A stretch of DNA of 64,000 nt from GCA-2697345 sp002697345. GTDB lineage: Bacteria; Pseudomonadota; Alphaproteobacteria; Rhodobacterales; Rhodobacteraceae. Positions 25,771 through 34,764 of the stretch are shown in pieces. The translations under genes were made by a program, and so were the position numbers. The notes below the pieces were generated by a model. That model searched no databases, had not been told where the DNA came from, and saw only the letters and a list, made by a program, of their open reading frames with translations. The stretch lies in the NCBI GenBank assembly GCA_943787605.1, contig CALSNB010000002.1, forward strand, positions 124,001 to 188,000, given 5' to 3'. Position 1 is the stretch's first letter. Each line of letters begins with the position of its first letter.

Positions 25771-28500
25771 CTAGTCCAAACTATTTTCAGCTTCTTCATC
25801 CCCTTGGTCTGCTATCCAAGCTACTGAAACTACAGATTCATTTTCTGAAGTGTTAAAGACCTTAACCCCACCGGCACTTCGTGAGCGAAAAGAAATTCCA
25901 TCTACTGGGCACCGAATTGATTGGCCCGTAGATGTTACCAGCATTATTTCATCGTCTTGTTCGACGGGGAAGGATGCTATTACTGGTCCACCACGCATGG
26001 CCTTGTCCATTGCTGCTACCCCAACTCCCCCTCTACCTCTTAATGGATAATCATGAGACGAACTAGTTTTACCTGCACCTTGTGAAGTTAATGTTAGAAT
26101 TAGATCCTCGGCTGCAGACATTTCTGAGTAACGTTCTTGAGATAAAGAAATATCTGTAACAATTTCTTCATCTGATAAATCCGCATCATCTAAAACCCCA
26201 GCTACTGCTCGACGCATTTTTAGGTAGGCAGACCTTTCTTCGGCGGTTGCTATAAAGTGGCGTATTACTGACATAGAGACCACTTTGTTTTCTTCTCTTA
26301 ATTTTATTCCCCGAACCCCAGTTGAATCTCTTCCTTTAAAAACTCTTACATCTGAAGTTCTAAAGCGGATTGCTCTTCCCGAGTCGGTTACTAACATTAC
26401 ATCATCAGCTTCTGAACAGATTCTTGCATTTACCATTTCTACGCCTTCTGGAAGCTTCATTGCAATTTTTCCATTGGATTTTACATTTGTGAAGTCCGAT
26501 AGTGCGTTTCGCCTAACTCCACCTTCTGAGGTAGCAAACATAATTTGAAGATCACCCCAATCCTTTTCCTCTCTATCAACAGGCATGATCGCTGCTACTG
26601 AAACTCCCTGAGGAATAGGTAGAATGTTTATTATTGCTTTACCTTTCGCTGTTCTGCCGCCTACTGGCAATCTCCAGGTCTTCATTTTATAAACCATTCC
26701 AGCTGTTGTAAAAAAGAGTAATTGAGTGTGTGTGTTTGCAACGAATAAGGTCGTAACAACATCGTCCTCTTTCGTTGACATTCCAGATAGCCCCTTACCC
26801 CCACGTCGTTGTGCTCTAAAATCTACTAATGGTGTCCTTTTTATATATCCACCAGATGTAACGGTTACGACCATATCTTCCTTTTCAATAAAATCTTCAT
26901 CTTCTAGGCCTCCAGACCAATCTATAATTTCAGATCTCCTTGGAACTGAAAATTGCTCTTGAACCTCTTTTAATTCATCAGAAATTATTGTCATTATTTT
27001 TTCTTTGGACCTAAGGATACTAAGGTATTCTTTTATTTTTTCCGCTAAGCCTTCAAGCTCAGTTGTTACCTCTTTAACCCCAATTTGAGTTAAACGTTGT
27101 AACCTTAGCTCAAGTATAGATCTGGCTTGAGCTTCAGATAGATTGTAAGATCCATCATCATTTATTGAGTGATGTGGGTCATCTATTAATTGAATGTATG
27201 GTAAGATATCACTTGCTTGCCATGACTTTGTCATTAGCTTTTCTCTAGCTTCGGCAGCATCTGCTGATTTTCTTATAGTAGAAACAATTTCATCTACATT
27301 GGATACTGCTACTGCCAGCCCACAAAGAATATGAGCTCTCTCACGAGCTTTTTCGAGCTCGAAAGCTGTCCGTCTTGTGACAACCTCTTCGCGAAAGCTA
27401 ATGAAGTTTGTTAGAAATGATCTTAAAGTTAATTGTTCGGGGCGACCTCTATTTAGGGCTAACATATTACATGCAAAGGATGTTTGCATGGGAGTGAAAC
27501 GAAACAATTGATTTAACACGACCTCTGCAGTTGCGTCCCGTTTTAACTCTACTACGACGCGGACTCCAACCCTATCAGATTCATCTTGAACATGTGCTAT
27601 TCCTTCAATTTTCTTATCTCTTGAGGCTTCTGCTATCCGCTCTATCATAGTTGATTTATTTACTTGATAAGGTATTTCATCGATTATTATGGCAAATCGA
27701 TCTTTACGGATTTCATCTATATGGGTTTTTGCTCTAATTATTACACTACCTCGGCCCTCAATGTAGGCTTTTCTTGCCCCAGTCTTGCCCAAGATTATCC
27801 CTCCTGTTGGAAAGTCTGGTGCAGGTACGAACTGGATTAGGTCTTCTGCTTGTAGGTCTGGTGACTCAATTAGGGCTAGTGTTGCGTCAATTACTTCTCC
27901 TAAGTTATGAGGAGGTATATTCGTGGCCATTCCAACAGCGATACCCCCTGCACCGTTTACCAGCATATTTGGAAACTTTGCTGGTAATACTGTTGGTTCC
28001 CGGTCTTTTCCATCATAATTATCTTGAAAATCTACCGTATCTTTTTCTATGTCTGCTAGTAAGGCGCTGGCTGGTTTATCCATTCGAACTTCTGTGTATC
28101 TCATTGCAGCCGCATTATCACCATCCATTGAACCAAAATTCCCTTGTCCATCTAGAAGAGGAAGGGACATTGAAAAATCTTGGGCCATACGAACTAAGGC
28201 ATCATAAATTGCACTATCTCCATGAGGATGGTATTTCCCCATTACGTCACCAACTGATCGTGCCGATTTTCTGTAAGATTTGTCGTGGGTGTTTCCTGTC
28301 TCGTGCATAGCATATAAAATACGTCTATGAACAGGTTTAAGACCATCTCTTAGATCTGGTATTGCTCGAGAAATTATTACACTCATAGCATAATCTAAAA
28401 ACGATGTTTTCATTTCATCCGTTATGGAAACCTGAGGCCCGGCATGCTCCATTCTTGGTGTAGGTATTTGTTCGTCAGTTGTTTCAGGTGTGTCGTTCAC
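25771..28500 (-). CDS. gyrA: DNA gyrase subunit A
   Basis: 909 residues. Gyrase introduces negative supercoils. The catalytic tyrosine is Tyr135 in AAMRYTEVRM, and the quinolone-resistance region is KYHPHGDSAIYDALVRMAQD with Ser96 and Asp100, the sensitive-type residues. The GyrA box QRRGGKG marks the start of the C-terminal beta-pinwheel, whose repeats follow. The acidic C-terminal tail is normal. ATG start at 28500. The gene ends 64 bases from the trmFO start. Confidence 0.98.
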   Translation of the reverse strand: MNDTPETTDEQIPTPRMEHAGPQVSITDEMKTSFLDYAMSVIISRAIPDLRDGLKPVHRRILYAMHETGNTHDKSYRKSARSVGDVMGKYHPHGDSAIYDALVRMAQDFSMSLPLLDGQGNFGSMDGDNAAAMRYTEVRMDKPASALLADIEKDTVDFQDNYDGKDREPTVLPAKFPNMLVNGAGGIAVGMATNIPPHNLGEVIDATLALIESPDLQAEDLIQFVPAPDFPTGGIILGKTGARKAYIEGRGSVIIRAKTHIDEIRKDRFAIIIDEIPYQVNKSTMIERIAEASRDKKIEGIAHVQDESDRVGVRVVVELKRDATAEVVLNQLFRFTPMQTSFACNMLALNRGRPEQLTLRSFLTNFISFREEVVTRRTAFELEKARERAHILCGLAVAVSNVDEIVSTIRKSADAAEAREKLMTKSWQASDILPYIQLIDDPHHSINDDGSYNLSEAQARSILELRLQRLTQIGVKEVTTELEGLAEKIKEYLSILRSKEKIMTIISDELKEVQEQFSVPRRSEIIDWSGGLEDEDFIEKEDMVVTVTSGGYIKRTPLVDFRAQRRGGKGLSGMSTKEDDVVTTLFVANTHTQLLFFTTAGMVYKMKTWRLPVGGRTAKGKAIINILPIPQGVSVAAIMPVDREEKDWGDLQIMFATSEGGVRRNALSDFTNVKSNGKIAMKLPEGVEMVNARICSEADDVMLVTDSGRAIRFRTSDVRVFKGRDSTGVRGIKLREENKVVSMSVIRHFIATAEERSAYLKMRRAVAGVLDDADLSDEEIVTDISLSQERYSEMSAAEDLILTLTSQGAGKTSSSHDYPLRGRGGVGVAAMDKAMRGGPVIASFPVEQDDEIMLVTSTGQSIRCPVDGISFRSRSAGGVKVFNTSENESVVSVAWIADQGDEEAENSLD

Positions 28501-28603
28501 AGAAGTTCCAATTCATAAACCATTTAAGCTACATCTTGTATTAATAAGTATAACCTAATCTAGGTGTTGGGTGCAATCAAAAGCTATCGAAAGTTTGGAA
28601 AAG

Positions 28604-29074
28604 TTATTTAGAGGTTATTGATTTATTTTTGATGGCTATAATCCAAACTATAGTCAGTAAAAGTGAGAGAATAGCGTTCCAATTGGCCATAGAAAGATTT
28701 GCAAATGTCCATACTATCTCATCACATCTAGTTAATGGGGCATTCATGATTTTTTCAAATAATTCGTCTACAGAAAGATCATCTATTTTTCCTGAGGAAC
28801 AGGTGCTTGGACCAGACCACCATTTCTGTTCTATACCACTATGGTATAGACCTAACCCACTAGTCAAAAAGGTTGAAAATGCACCTAAAATAATGAACCT
28901 AAAGTCTGGTTTGATTAGCCATAATACGCCAGCTAATATAGCTAGCACGTGAGGCCACCTCTGCCAGATACAGATTTTGCATGGGGGATATCCTAATATT
29001 TGAAATACGAAAGCAGAAATTAACATGGCGCAAGAAGCAACAAGTGCTAACATTATTAGTTTATGGGTATTCAT
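28604..29074 (-). CDS. DsbB-like disulfide bond formation protein
   Basis: 156 residues from the ATG at 29074, which overlaps the stop of the YqaA gene by four bases (ATGA). About four membrane segments. Two cysteine pairs as in DsbB: Cys32 and Cys35 in PCKICIWQRWPH, and Cys92 and Cys117 in the second periplasmic loop. DsbB reoxidises DsbA with quinone. The WQRWPH motif is typical of the alphaproteobacterial branch. Third gene of a three-gene operon with glutathione peroxidase and a DedA/YqaA membrane protein. Confidence 0.88.
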   Translation of the reverse strand: MNTHKLIMLALVASCAMLISAFVFQILGYPPCKICIWQRWPHVLAILAGVLWLIKPDFRFIILGAFSTFLTSGLGLYHSGIEQKWWSGPSTCSSGKIDDLSVDELFEKIMNAPLTRCDEIVWTFANLSMANWNAILSLLLTIVWIIAIKNKSITSK

Positions 29075-29649
29075 AGTATTTTTAGCATTCCAAAGCCACC
29101 AATCAATATAATAATAAAAAGTATAAACAATACGTTCATCCATGTTTGAATAAACTTATTTATTTTTTCACCGTAGAGCCATAACAACATTGCAACTATA
29201 AAAAACCTAATTCCTCTTGATATTATGGATGCCACAATAAACGTAGTTAAAGGAACGGATGCCCAGCCAGAAGTAATAGTAACAATTTTGTAAGGTATTG
29301 GAGTTAAACCTGCTATTAGTACCGGCCAAAACCCAAGATCATTAAAGCGACTATTAAATTCAATTGCCATCGCGCCTTTTCCAAGGAAGTTTAGAACTGG
29401 ATAACCCACCTCATCGAAAAGGAAAGCACCGATAAAATAACCAAATATTCCTCCCATTACTGATGCAATGAGTGTGATTCCGGCTATCAGAAAAGCACGC
29501 TTTGGTTGTGATAAAATCATTGCAACCATTAAAATATCTGGAGGAATAGGGAAAACAGAGCTTTCTAAAAAAGATAAAATGGCTAATGCCCACAATGCCC
29601 TTGGGTGTGCTGCTAAAGATAGAGTCCACGCATAAAGTTTTCTTATCAT
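29071..29649 (-). CDS. YqaA family (DedA/VTT-like) membrane protein
   Basis: 192 residues with several hydrophobic segments. The sequence FLESSVFPIPPDILMV and the GLTPIPYKIVTITSGWA motif are characteristic of the YqaA branch of the DedA/VTT superfamily, whose better known members are lipid scramblases/flippases for undecaprenyl phosphate. The stop overlaps the DsbB-like start, and its own ATG overlaps the glutathione peroxidase stop, each by four bases. The precise substrate is unknown. Confidence 0.87.
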   Translation of the reverse strand: MIRKLYAWTLSLAAHPRALWALAILSFLESSVFPIPPDILMVAMILSQPKRAFLIAGITLIASVMGGIFGYFIGAFLFDEVGYPVLNFLGKGAMAIEFNSRFNDLGFWPVLIAGLTPIPYKIVTITSGWASVPLTTFIVASIISRGIRFFIVAMLLWLYGEKINKFIQTWMNVLFILFIIILIGGFGMLKIL

Positions 29650-30158
29650 TTTTTAACTAATTGTTCTTCGATATCTTTTTTCATACGCCGTCCATTGGGG
29701 TTTACAAAAGATCCGTAGGTTTCTACGATCTCGCCCGTTGCAGAAATTAAGATTTTATTAAAATTCCACTTGGGTATAAAACTTTTCTCTTTTTCTACCC
29801 ACTTAAAAAATGGATGAGCTCCATTTCCTTTGACTGATGTGATTTCAGTCATTGGAATATTTAAGCCAAGATCCAGTTCACAAAAATCCTTAACTGCTTC
29901 ATTAGACTTTAACTCTTGTTTGAAATCATTTGAGGGTACAGCAAGTACCATAAAACCATCATCACGGTAGGTATCAAAGAGTTTTTGAAGTCCCTTATAC
30001 TGTTTAGTAAAGCCACATTTAGATGCGGTATTGACGATTAAGAATGGTTGCCCCTCCCATTTCTTTGTATCGATATTACCACCATCTATATTAGAAAAAA
30101 CGAATGACATAGCCGAGGACGCCCCCAAAATGAAAATAGCTGAAAGAAGATAACGCAC
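29646..30158 (-). CDS. Glutathione peroxidase, probably exported
   Basis: 170 residues. The start is a GTG at 30158, giving a hydrophobic leader (MRYLLSAIFILGASSAM) that looks like a signal peptide or anchor. The peroxidatic Cys48 sits in NTASKCGFTKQY, and the conserved SNDF and KWNFNKIL segments follow. It is the cysteine type, and such proteins often use thioredoxin rather than glutathione. An exported location matches its coupling to membrane redox gene dsbB. Confidence 0.9.
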   Translation of the reverse strand: MRYLLSAIFILGASSAMSFVFSNIDGGNIDTKKWEGQPFLIVNTASKCGFTKQYKGLQKLFDTYRDDGFMVLAVPSNDFKQELKSNEAVKDFCELDLGLNIPMTEITSVKGNGAHPFFKWVEKEKSFIPKWNFNKILISATGEIVETYGSFVNPNGRRMKKDIEEQLVKK

Positions 30159-30308
30159 TAATCTAATGACCTAAACATAATTTTTATTGTAACTAAGTTA
30201 GTTACTAAGGTAAGGCTTTGGGTGTTTAAGTTCAATAGGCAGATTGACCTTTGGAGAATGCTTAGATAAATCATATCCAATCTTGAATATAGTGAAAGCA
30301 TACTCAAG

Positions 30309-30393
30309 GCCCGAGTGGCGGAATTGGTAGACGCAGGGGATTCAAAATCCCCCGCCGAAAGGCTTGTCGGTTCGAGTCCGACCTCGGGTACCA
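30309..30393 (+). tRNA. tRNA-Leu (anticodon CAA)
   Basis: An 85-base cloverleaf. The acceptor arm GCCCGAG pairs with CTCGGGT, closed by one G-T pair, then discriminator A and an encoded CCA. The anticodon stem GGGGA/TCCCC holds the loop TTCAAAA, anticodon CAA, reading UUG. The long variable arm expected of a leucine tRNA and the T-loop TTCGAGTCC are present. Confidence 0.97.
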
Positions 30394-30498
30394 CAAAAAT
30401 GATAATTAGATCTGGTTTTTTAATTATTAACGGCCAAGAGATCGGATGTCACTTTTCCAGCCCTGATTTACAAAAAAACTGATAAATTGGATCGAAAT

Positions 30499-30939
30499 GT
30501 GGAATTAAAAGATGAAATTAAAATACCAGCTACTGTTAATGACATTTACTGTGCTCTTAACGATGAATTGATTCTTCAAAAATGTATCCCTGGTTGTGAA
30601 GATTTAGTTAGGATATCGATTAATGAACTCGAAATCAAAGTTGCTGTAAAATTAGGTGTTATAAAGTTAAAACTATTAGGTCGAGTTGTGTTGAATAACC
30701 ATGGTGCTCCAGAGACTTTTTTACTGATAGGAGAGGGAAAGGGACGATTAACTAAGATGTCTAGAGGATGGGTAAGGGTGAATTTAAAGCCATACGATCA
30801 AGGAACTATATTAAGTTATACCTCAAAAGTTCAATTTGGTGAGAAAGTAACAAAATTAGGTGATCAAGTGATAATAAGACTTGTTAAAAAGCTATCTAAA
30901 AAGTTTTTTACAGACTTGGCCAAAATTGTATCAAAGTAA
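30499..30939 (+). CDS. CoxG-like SRPBCC protein
   Basis: 146 residues from GTG at 30499, chosen because the family begins MELK...IPA and GGA lies seven bases upstream; a TTG at 30487 is possible. The IPATVNDIYCALND opening, ILQKCIPGCEDL and ISYTSKVQ-like strand are typical of the CO dehydrogenase subunit G family, lipid-binding-like folds that help mature or anchor molybdenum hydroxylases. No cox or xdh structural genes are in the window. The role here is open. Confidence 0.8.
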   Translation: MELKDEIKIPATVNDIYCALNDELILQKCIPGCEDLVRISINELEIKVAVKLGVIKLKLLGRVVLNNHGAPETFLLIGEGKGRLTKMSRGWVRVNLKPYDQGTILSYTSKVQFGEKVTKLGDQVIIRLVKKLSKKFFTDLAKIVSK

Positions 30940-31097
30940 TTCTTCTCTAAAATACTATAGGCGTCATACTTTAGCTGTTATTTTTTTGTGTTTTACATAC
31001 CTGTTCTAGTAGCGACATTTCGTTTGTCTCAATAGTTGTAGATATTTCATTATTGTTAAGCTATCCGACCTCTCTAGATACTTAACGAGATTCGTAG

Positions 31098-32012
31098 ATG
31101 ATTAGAAAAGTCAATACAGACAAGGCCGCAGGCTCTTTAAAGGAAGTTGTTCAAGCAAATGCTTTAGCAATGATGGCTGTATTCTTCTGGTCATTAGGTT
31201 TTCCAGCGGCTGAAATTCTGTTAGAAATATGGAATCCATTGCCTGTAATCACAATTAGGATATTTTTGGCTGTTATTGTGTTGGTAACCGTATGGGGGCT
31301 CATGGAGGGCGCCGATGCTCTTATTTCAACACCATGGCCTAAAGCGATTTTTATCGGCATGATTGGCTTGGGTTTTTCGGGTTATTTTTTTATAAAAGCC
31401 CAATCGCTAACTGACCCAGTTACAGTTGCTGTTGCATCTGCCGCTGCACCAGCTTTCGCAGCGATATTAGAAGTTCTTTTGGACGGGAGAAAGCTTAAGT
31501 GGACTTTTGTATGTGGTATAATAATCGCGATCCTTGGTGGAATCGTAGCAATAGGTCTGGGTGCAAGTAAGGGCTCTACCTTGTATGGAGGACTGTCGGT
31601 AGTATTTGCGTCTTTTTGTTATGCTTGGGGTACTCGTGCGAGTGTAAAAATGTTACCTGGTATGACGGCATTAGGCCGTACAGCAACGAGTTGTGTTGGT
31701 GCTCTTATATTTTTAGGTACAATTTTAATCTTTAGTGTCACCTTGGGTTATCAGGAAATTCCAGTAGCATTTAATGAAAGTAAATTTTATTTGGCATTAA
31801 TTGTGCATGCTTTTTTTGGTATAATATTATCTCAGTGGTTATATATATTAGCAGTAAGTAAAGTTGGTGTGGCTGTAACGTCTATACATGTTAATGCTGC
31901 ACCTTTTTACGTTATGATTATTGTTGTTTTATTAGGTGGAGATTGGAGTTGGAGCAGTGTCTATGGTGCTATTTTGGTGGGTTTTGGAGTATTTTTAGCA
32001 AATATAAAATAG
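31098..32012 (+). CDS. EamA/DMT family transporter
   Basis: 304 residues with about ten hydrophobic segments in two repeats, each opening with the EamA-type pattern (residues about 22-140 and 155-300). Motifs such as FWSLGFPAAEI and the LSVVFASFCYAWGTR start of the second half fit drug/metabolite exporters. The substrate cannot be predicted. It stands after a 158-base spacer. Confidence 0.88.
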   Translation: MIRKVNTDKAAGSLKEVVQANALAMMAVFFWSLGFPAAEILLEIWNPLPVITIRIFLAVIVLVTVWGLMEGADALISTPWPKAIFIGMIGLGFSGYFFIKAQSLTDPVTVAVASAAAPAFAAILEVLLDGRKLKWTFVCGIIIAILGGIVAIGLGASKGSTLYGGLSVVFASFCYAWGTRASVKMLPGMTALGRTATSCVGALIFLGTILIFSVTLGYQEIPVAFNESKFYLALIVHAFFGIILSQWLYILAVSKVGVAVTSIHVNAAPFYVMIIVVLLGGDWSWSSVYGAILVGFGVFLANIK

Positions 32013-32053
32013 GTTTTGGGATGCTAATTCCTTGAGTTTTTTGGAGCTTTACT

Positions 32054-32776
32054 ATGAATATTATTAAAAGTACTTTTTGTGCTCATCGCGGCGCTAGTGG
32101 CAATTTTCCCGAGAATACTATGCGCGCATTTAATGCCGCTCTAGCTTTAGGCGTTTCATGGATAGAAACTGATTTAAATTTATCATCTGATGAAAAGTTA
32201 GTTATTTTCCATGATACTAATTTAGGTAGGACTATTTCTGGCTCAGTTGCTCTGTCGTCCTTAACACTTGAGGAGATTCAAAGCCTTGATGCTGGTAGCT
32301 GGAAGGGCAAAGAGTTCTCTAATGAAAAAGTTTTGTCTTTTCAACAGCTTTTGAATTGGCAAGATAGTCATGAAGTCAATATTAATTATGAACTTAAGTG
32401 TGATAAGACTAATCCAGACAAAGTGGTGACTATTTTATCAGAAGAATTAAGCAATCGGGATCCAAAAAAAATAATAATTTCTAGCTTTTCAAGAAAATTA
32501 ATTGCCAAATCTATTAAAGTTATCCCGAGTTACAGGCATGCCTTAATTTCTGAAAGACTCCCAGAGAGCTGGCAAGATATATCACGAGAGTTAAATCTCA
32601 ATGCATGGCATTTGAACGCCGATTATTTAAACTTAAGTCAAGTTAGAGCATTACATGGGGAAGGTTTAAAGATTAGAGTTTATACCGTGAATAATAGAGC
32701 CAAGTATGAAAAAATGAATAGATTTGGAGTAGACATGATAATGTCAGATTATCCAGAAAAGTTCTTAAACTTTTAG
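32054..32776 (+). CDS. ugpQ: Glycerophosphodiester phosphodiesterase
   Basis: 240 residues. It hydrolyses glycerophosphodiesters to sn-glycerol-3-phosphate and an alcohol. Catalytic and metal residues are visible: His11 and Arg12 in AHRGASGNFPEN, Glu20, Glu38 and Asp40 in ETDLN, and His53 in FHDTNLGR. The C-terminal VYTVNNRAKYEKM and MSDYPEKF segments complete the barrel. Short cytoplasmic UgpQ type with no signal peptide. 41 bases after the DMT gene, so possibly in the same transcript. Confidence 0.93.
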   Translation: MNIIKSTFCAHRGASGNFPENTMRAFNAALALGVSWIETDLNLSSDEKLVIFHDTNLGRTISGSVALSSLTLEEIQSLDAGSWKGKEFSNEKVLSFQQLLNWQDSHEVNINYELKCDKTNPDKVVTILSEELSNRDPKKIIISSFSRKLIAKSIKVIPSYRHALISERLPESWQDISRELNLNAWHLNADYLNLSQVRALHGEGLKIRVYTVNNRAKYEKMNRFGVDMIMSDYPEKFLNF

Positions 32777-32837
32777 AATATACTTTTCAAGATTTTCGTA
32801 CTATCGTTTTTAATTATCAGTATGAAGGTGCATATTA

Positions 32838-33302
32838 ATGTTTACACCCGCCAGTCACCAGATGGTTCCACTTAGATTGTTCAATGATTTTTCTGTGGGA
32901 GAAATTTTTCGTGCTCCTGCCAGGACAATTACGGAAGGTCTTTTTTCTGCTTTTCAGGCCGCTAGTGGAGATAATGCTCCCCTTCATTATGATAAAGAAT
33001 TTTTAAAAAGAATTGGACATGAAAAACTATATGCCCACGGTTTTTTAACTTTAATCCAATCCTCTATTGGAGCTACGCCCCTTGCGCATCAGTTAGGTGA
33101 AAACCTAATTGGGTTCGTTGAGCAGTCAAGTAAGTTTATAAAACCTGTTTACTGTGGAGATACGCTTTATGCAGAGTTTGAGATCAAAAAGTTATGTCCA
33201 TCAAAGACTACTGGTACTATGGTTTTAAGTACTCGTACATATAATCAAAGTTCTATTTTGGTTTTAACTGGATTACACAAATATCTCATTAAGTTATCGT
33301 AA
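32838..33302 (+). CDS. MaoC-like hot-dog dehydratase
   Basis: 154 residues. The hydratase-2 motif ASGDNAPLHYD places the catalytic Asp45 and His50, and the long hot-dog helix AHGFLTLIQSSIG follows. Such proteins hydrate enoyl-CoA esters, or act as accessory hydratases in catabolic clusters. Which acyl-CoA is used cannot be told. Its stop is three bases from the stop of the convergent MocA-like gene, an unusually tight meeting. Confidence 0.88.
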   Translation: MFTPASHQMVPLRLFNDFSVGEIFRAPARTITEGLFSAFQAASGDNAPLHYDKEFLKRIGHEKLYAHGFLTLIQSSIGATPLAHQLGENLIGFVEQSSKFIKPVYCGDTLYAEFEIKKLCPSKTTGTMVLSTRTYNQSSILVLTGLHKYLIKLS

Positions 33303-33305
33303 GTG

Positions 33306-33926
33306 TTAGTTTTTTAAAAATTTCTTTTGCGTTAATTTATCTTTTTGCCACGCATCCCACTCTTCAGGAGTATCTAAGTCAAAAGTAGCATTATTATTAG
33401 GTAGTTTTACATAAGTTGTATTTTCAATGTGTTCTTTCAAAATAGAGTTAGCCCCTTGTTCGCCCGACAGATTTTTTAATTCTTTGAATACTGTGTTCCT
33501 TACTAACACTGGGTGCCCAGCTACTCCATTCTCGTTAATTCCCCTAATAATGTCACTGTCGTTAGTTTTGGAGGCTTTAAAAACATTAAGTAAATCTGTG
33601 CTGGATAGCTTTATTAAATCTGCTAATATTAACATCACTTCTGTGTTTGAAATTTTCAATAACCCCCTTTTTATAGAGTGTGATAAGCCTAACTTTGACC
33701 CTTTAGTTAATACTATACTAACTGGTAGATCTGATACTTGAGCAACTCTCTCAGGGTGATTTGGGGGGATAGTAATAAAAACTTTACCATTCGTGGCATT
33801 TAAACAAACAAGAGCTCGGTTTCTCAAAAGAGAAACGCCATCTATTTCTTTTAATAGTTTATCTGTTCCCCTCATCCTGGATGAAGACCCGCCTGCTAGA
33901 AGGATTATTGGAACATTATTTCTCAA
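33306..33926 (-). CDS. MocA-like nucleotidyltransferase
   Basis: 206 residues with the nucleotidyltransferase loop LLAGGSSSRMRGTDKLL (residues about 9-24) and LILADL..., the metal-binding segment. This is the MobA/MocA group; members add CMP or GMP to molybdopterin. With a CoxG-like gene 2.4 kb away and a molybdo/tungsto formate dehydrogenase 11 kb on, a cofactor role is plausible. The start is probably TTG at 33926 because no in-frame ATG exists nearby. The upstream alpha/beta hydrolase gene is 22 bases away. Confidence 0.85.
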   Translation of the reverse strand: MRNNVPIILLAGGSSSRMRGTDKLLKEIDGVSLLRNRALVCLNATNGKVFITIPPNHPERVAQVSDLPVSIVLTKGSKLGLSHSIKRGLLKISNTEVMLILADLIKLSSTDLLNVFKASKTNDSDIIRGINENGVAGHPVLVRNTVFKELKNLSGEQGANSILKEHIENTTYVKLPNNNATFDLDTPEEWDAWQKDKLTQKKFLKN

Positions 33927-33948
33927 AATACCCAGTCTTTTCTGTCAT

Positions 33949-34605
33949 TTACCGAGTATTTTCTGTTAACCGTCTTTTTACATATGTTTCTGTTGAACTA
34001 AGTAACGTGTTTAAATGATCTCCTTCGAAAAAATGATTAGCTTCTGGGACCTCTTGGTGAGTAATTGTTATCCCTTTTTGTTCGTGAAGCTTTTCAACAA
34101 GCGTTACGGTGTCCTCAGGAGCTGAAACTCGATCTTTTGAGCCGTTTATAATTAAGCCAGAAGCAGGGCATGGTGCAAGAAAGCTGTAATCATAACCTGG
34201 CCCGTGTGGGGGGGATACTGTTATAAAACCTGTAACTTCAGGCCTTCGCATTAGCAATTGCATACCTATCCATCCACCAAAACTAAAGCCAGCGACCCAA
34301 CAATGTTTGGTGTTTTGGTTCATTGATTGCAAATAATCTAAAGCTGATGCGGCATCTGACAACTCTCCAACGCCTTCGTCAAAATCTCCCTGGCTTCGTC
34401 CAACGCCACGAAAGTTAAATCTCAATACATTAAATCCCATATTATAAAATTTGTAATGTAAATTATAAACCACACGATTATTCATGGTCCCACCAAACTT
34501 AGGACTAGGATGTAGAATGATTGCTATTGGCGCGTCTTTTGTTTTATTTGGATGATATCTGCCTTGCAATCGACCTTCGGGTCCTGGAAATATTACTTCG
34601 GGCAT
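33949..34605 (-). CDS. Alpha/beta hydrolase
   Basis: 218 residues. Nucleophile Ser108 in AGFSFGGWIG, acid Asp158 in NGSKDRVSAP, and His191 in EANHFFEGDH make a complete triad; NFRGVGRSQG precedes. Short dienelactone hydrolase-like group without a signal peptide. Substrate unknown. It is divergent from iscR with about 160 bases between the starts, an arrangement seen beside suf operons in related bacteria. Confidence 0.9.
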   Translation of the reverse strand: MPEVIFPGPEGRLQGRYHPNKTKDAPIAIILHPSPKFGGTMNNRVVYNLHYKFYNMGFNVLRFNFRGVGRSQGDFDEGVGELSDAASALDYLQSMNQNTKHCWVAGFSFGGWIGMQLLMRRPEVTGFITVSPPHGPGYDYSFLAPCPASGLIINGSKDRVSAPEDTVTLVEKLHEQKGITITHQEVPEANHFFEGDHLNTLLSSTETYVKRRLTENTR

Positions 34606-34645
34606 TTAGTTGGTCCTTAAATATAGTTTTAATATAAGGTCATTC

Positions 34646-34683
34646 TTGACTGTAACAAATATGTAGTTTAGAATCATTCTAAA
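34646..34683 (+). promoter_or_regulatory. iscR promoter with overlapping operator palindrome
   Basis: TTGACT (34646-34651), a 17-base spacer and TAGAAT (34669-34674) form a near-ideal promoter. A perfect inverted repeat, TTTAGAAT-c-ATTCTAAA (34667-34683), covers the -10 box. It fits, in type and place, the palindromic Iron-Rhodo-box known upstream of suf/isc genes in Rhodobacterales and bound by IscR there. The sequence itself shows the palindrome; IscR binding is inference. Confidence 0.75.
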
Positions 34684-34764
34684 GTAGAAAAATAACCATG
34701 GCTTATTTAACAAAACCGTTAATGGTTGCGTCGGCTGAGGTCAATAAAATTCGAAGGATTAAGA

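Noticed and set aside
27774..28310. 178-codon plus-strand frame inside gyrA
   Set aside because: Leucine-rich low-complexity translation, antisense to highly conserved gyrA sequence.
30309..30393. tRNA-Leu as an integration site for an island
   Set aside because: No integrase, no direct repeat of the tRNA 3-prime end was noticed, and the genes on both sides look native.
30158..30394. 78-codon minus-strand frame across the tRNA
   Set aside because: It is the antisense read-through of tRNA-Leu and its promoter region, a common false ORF.
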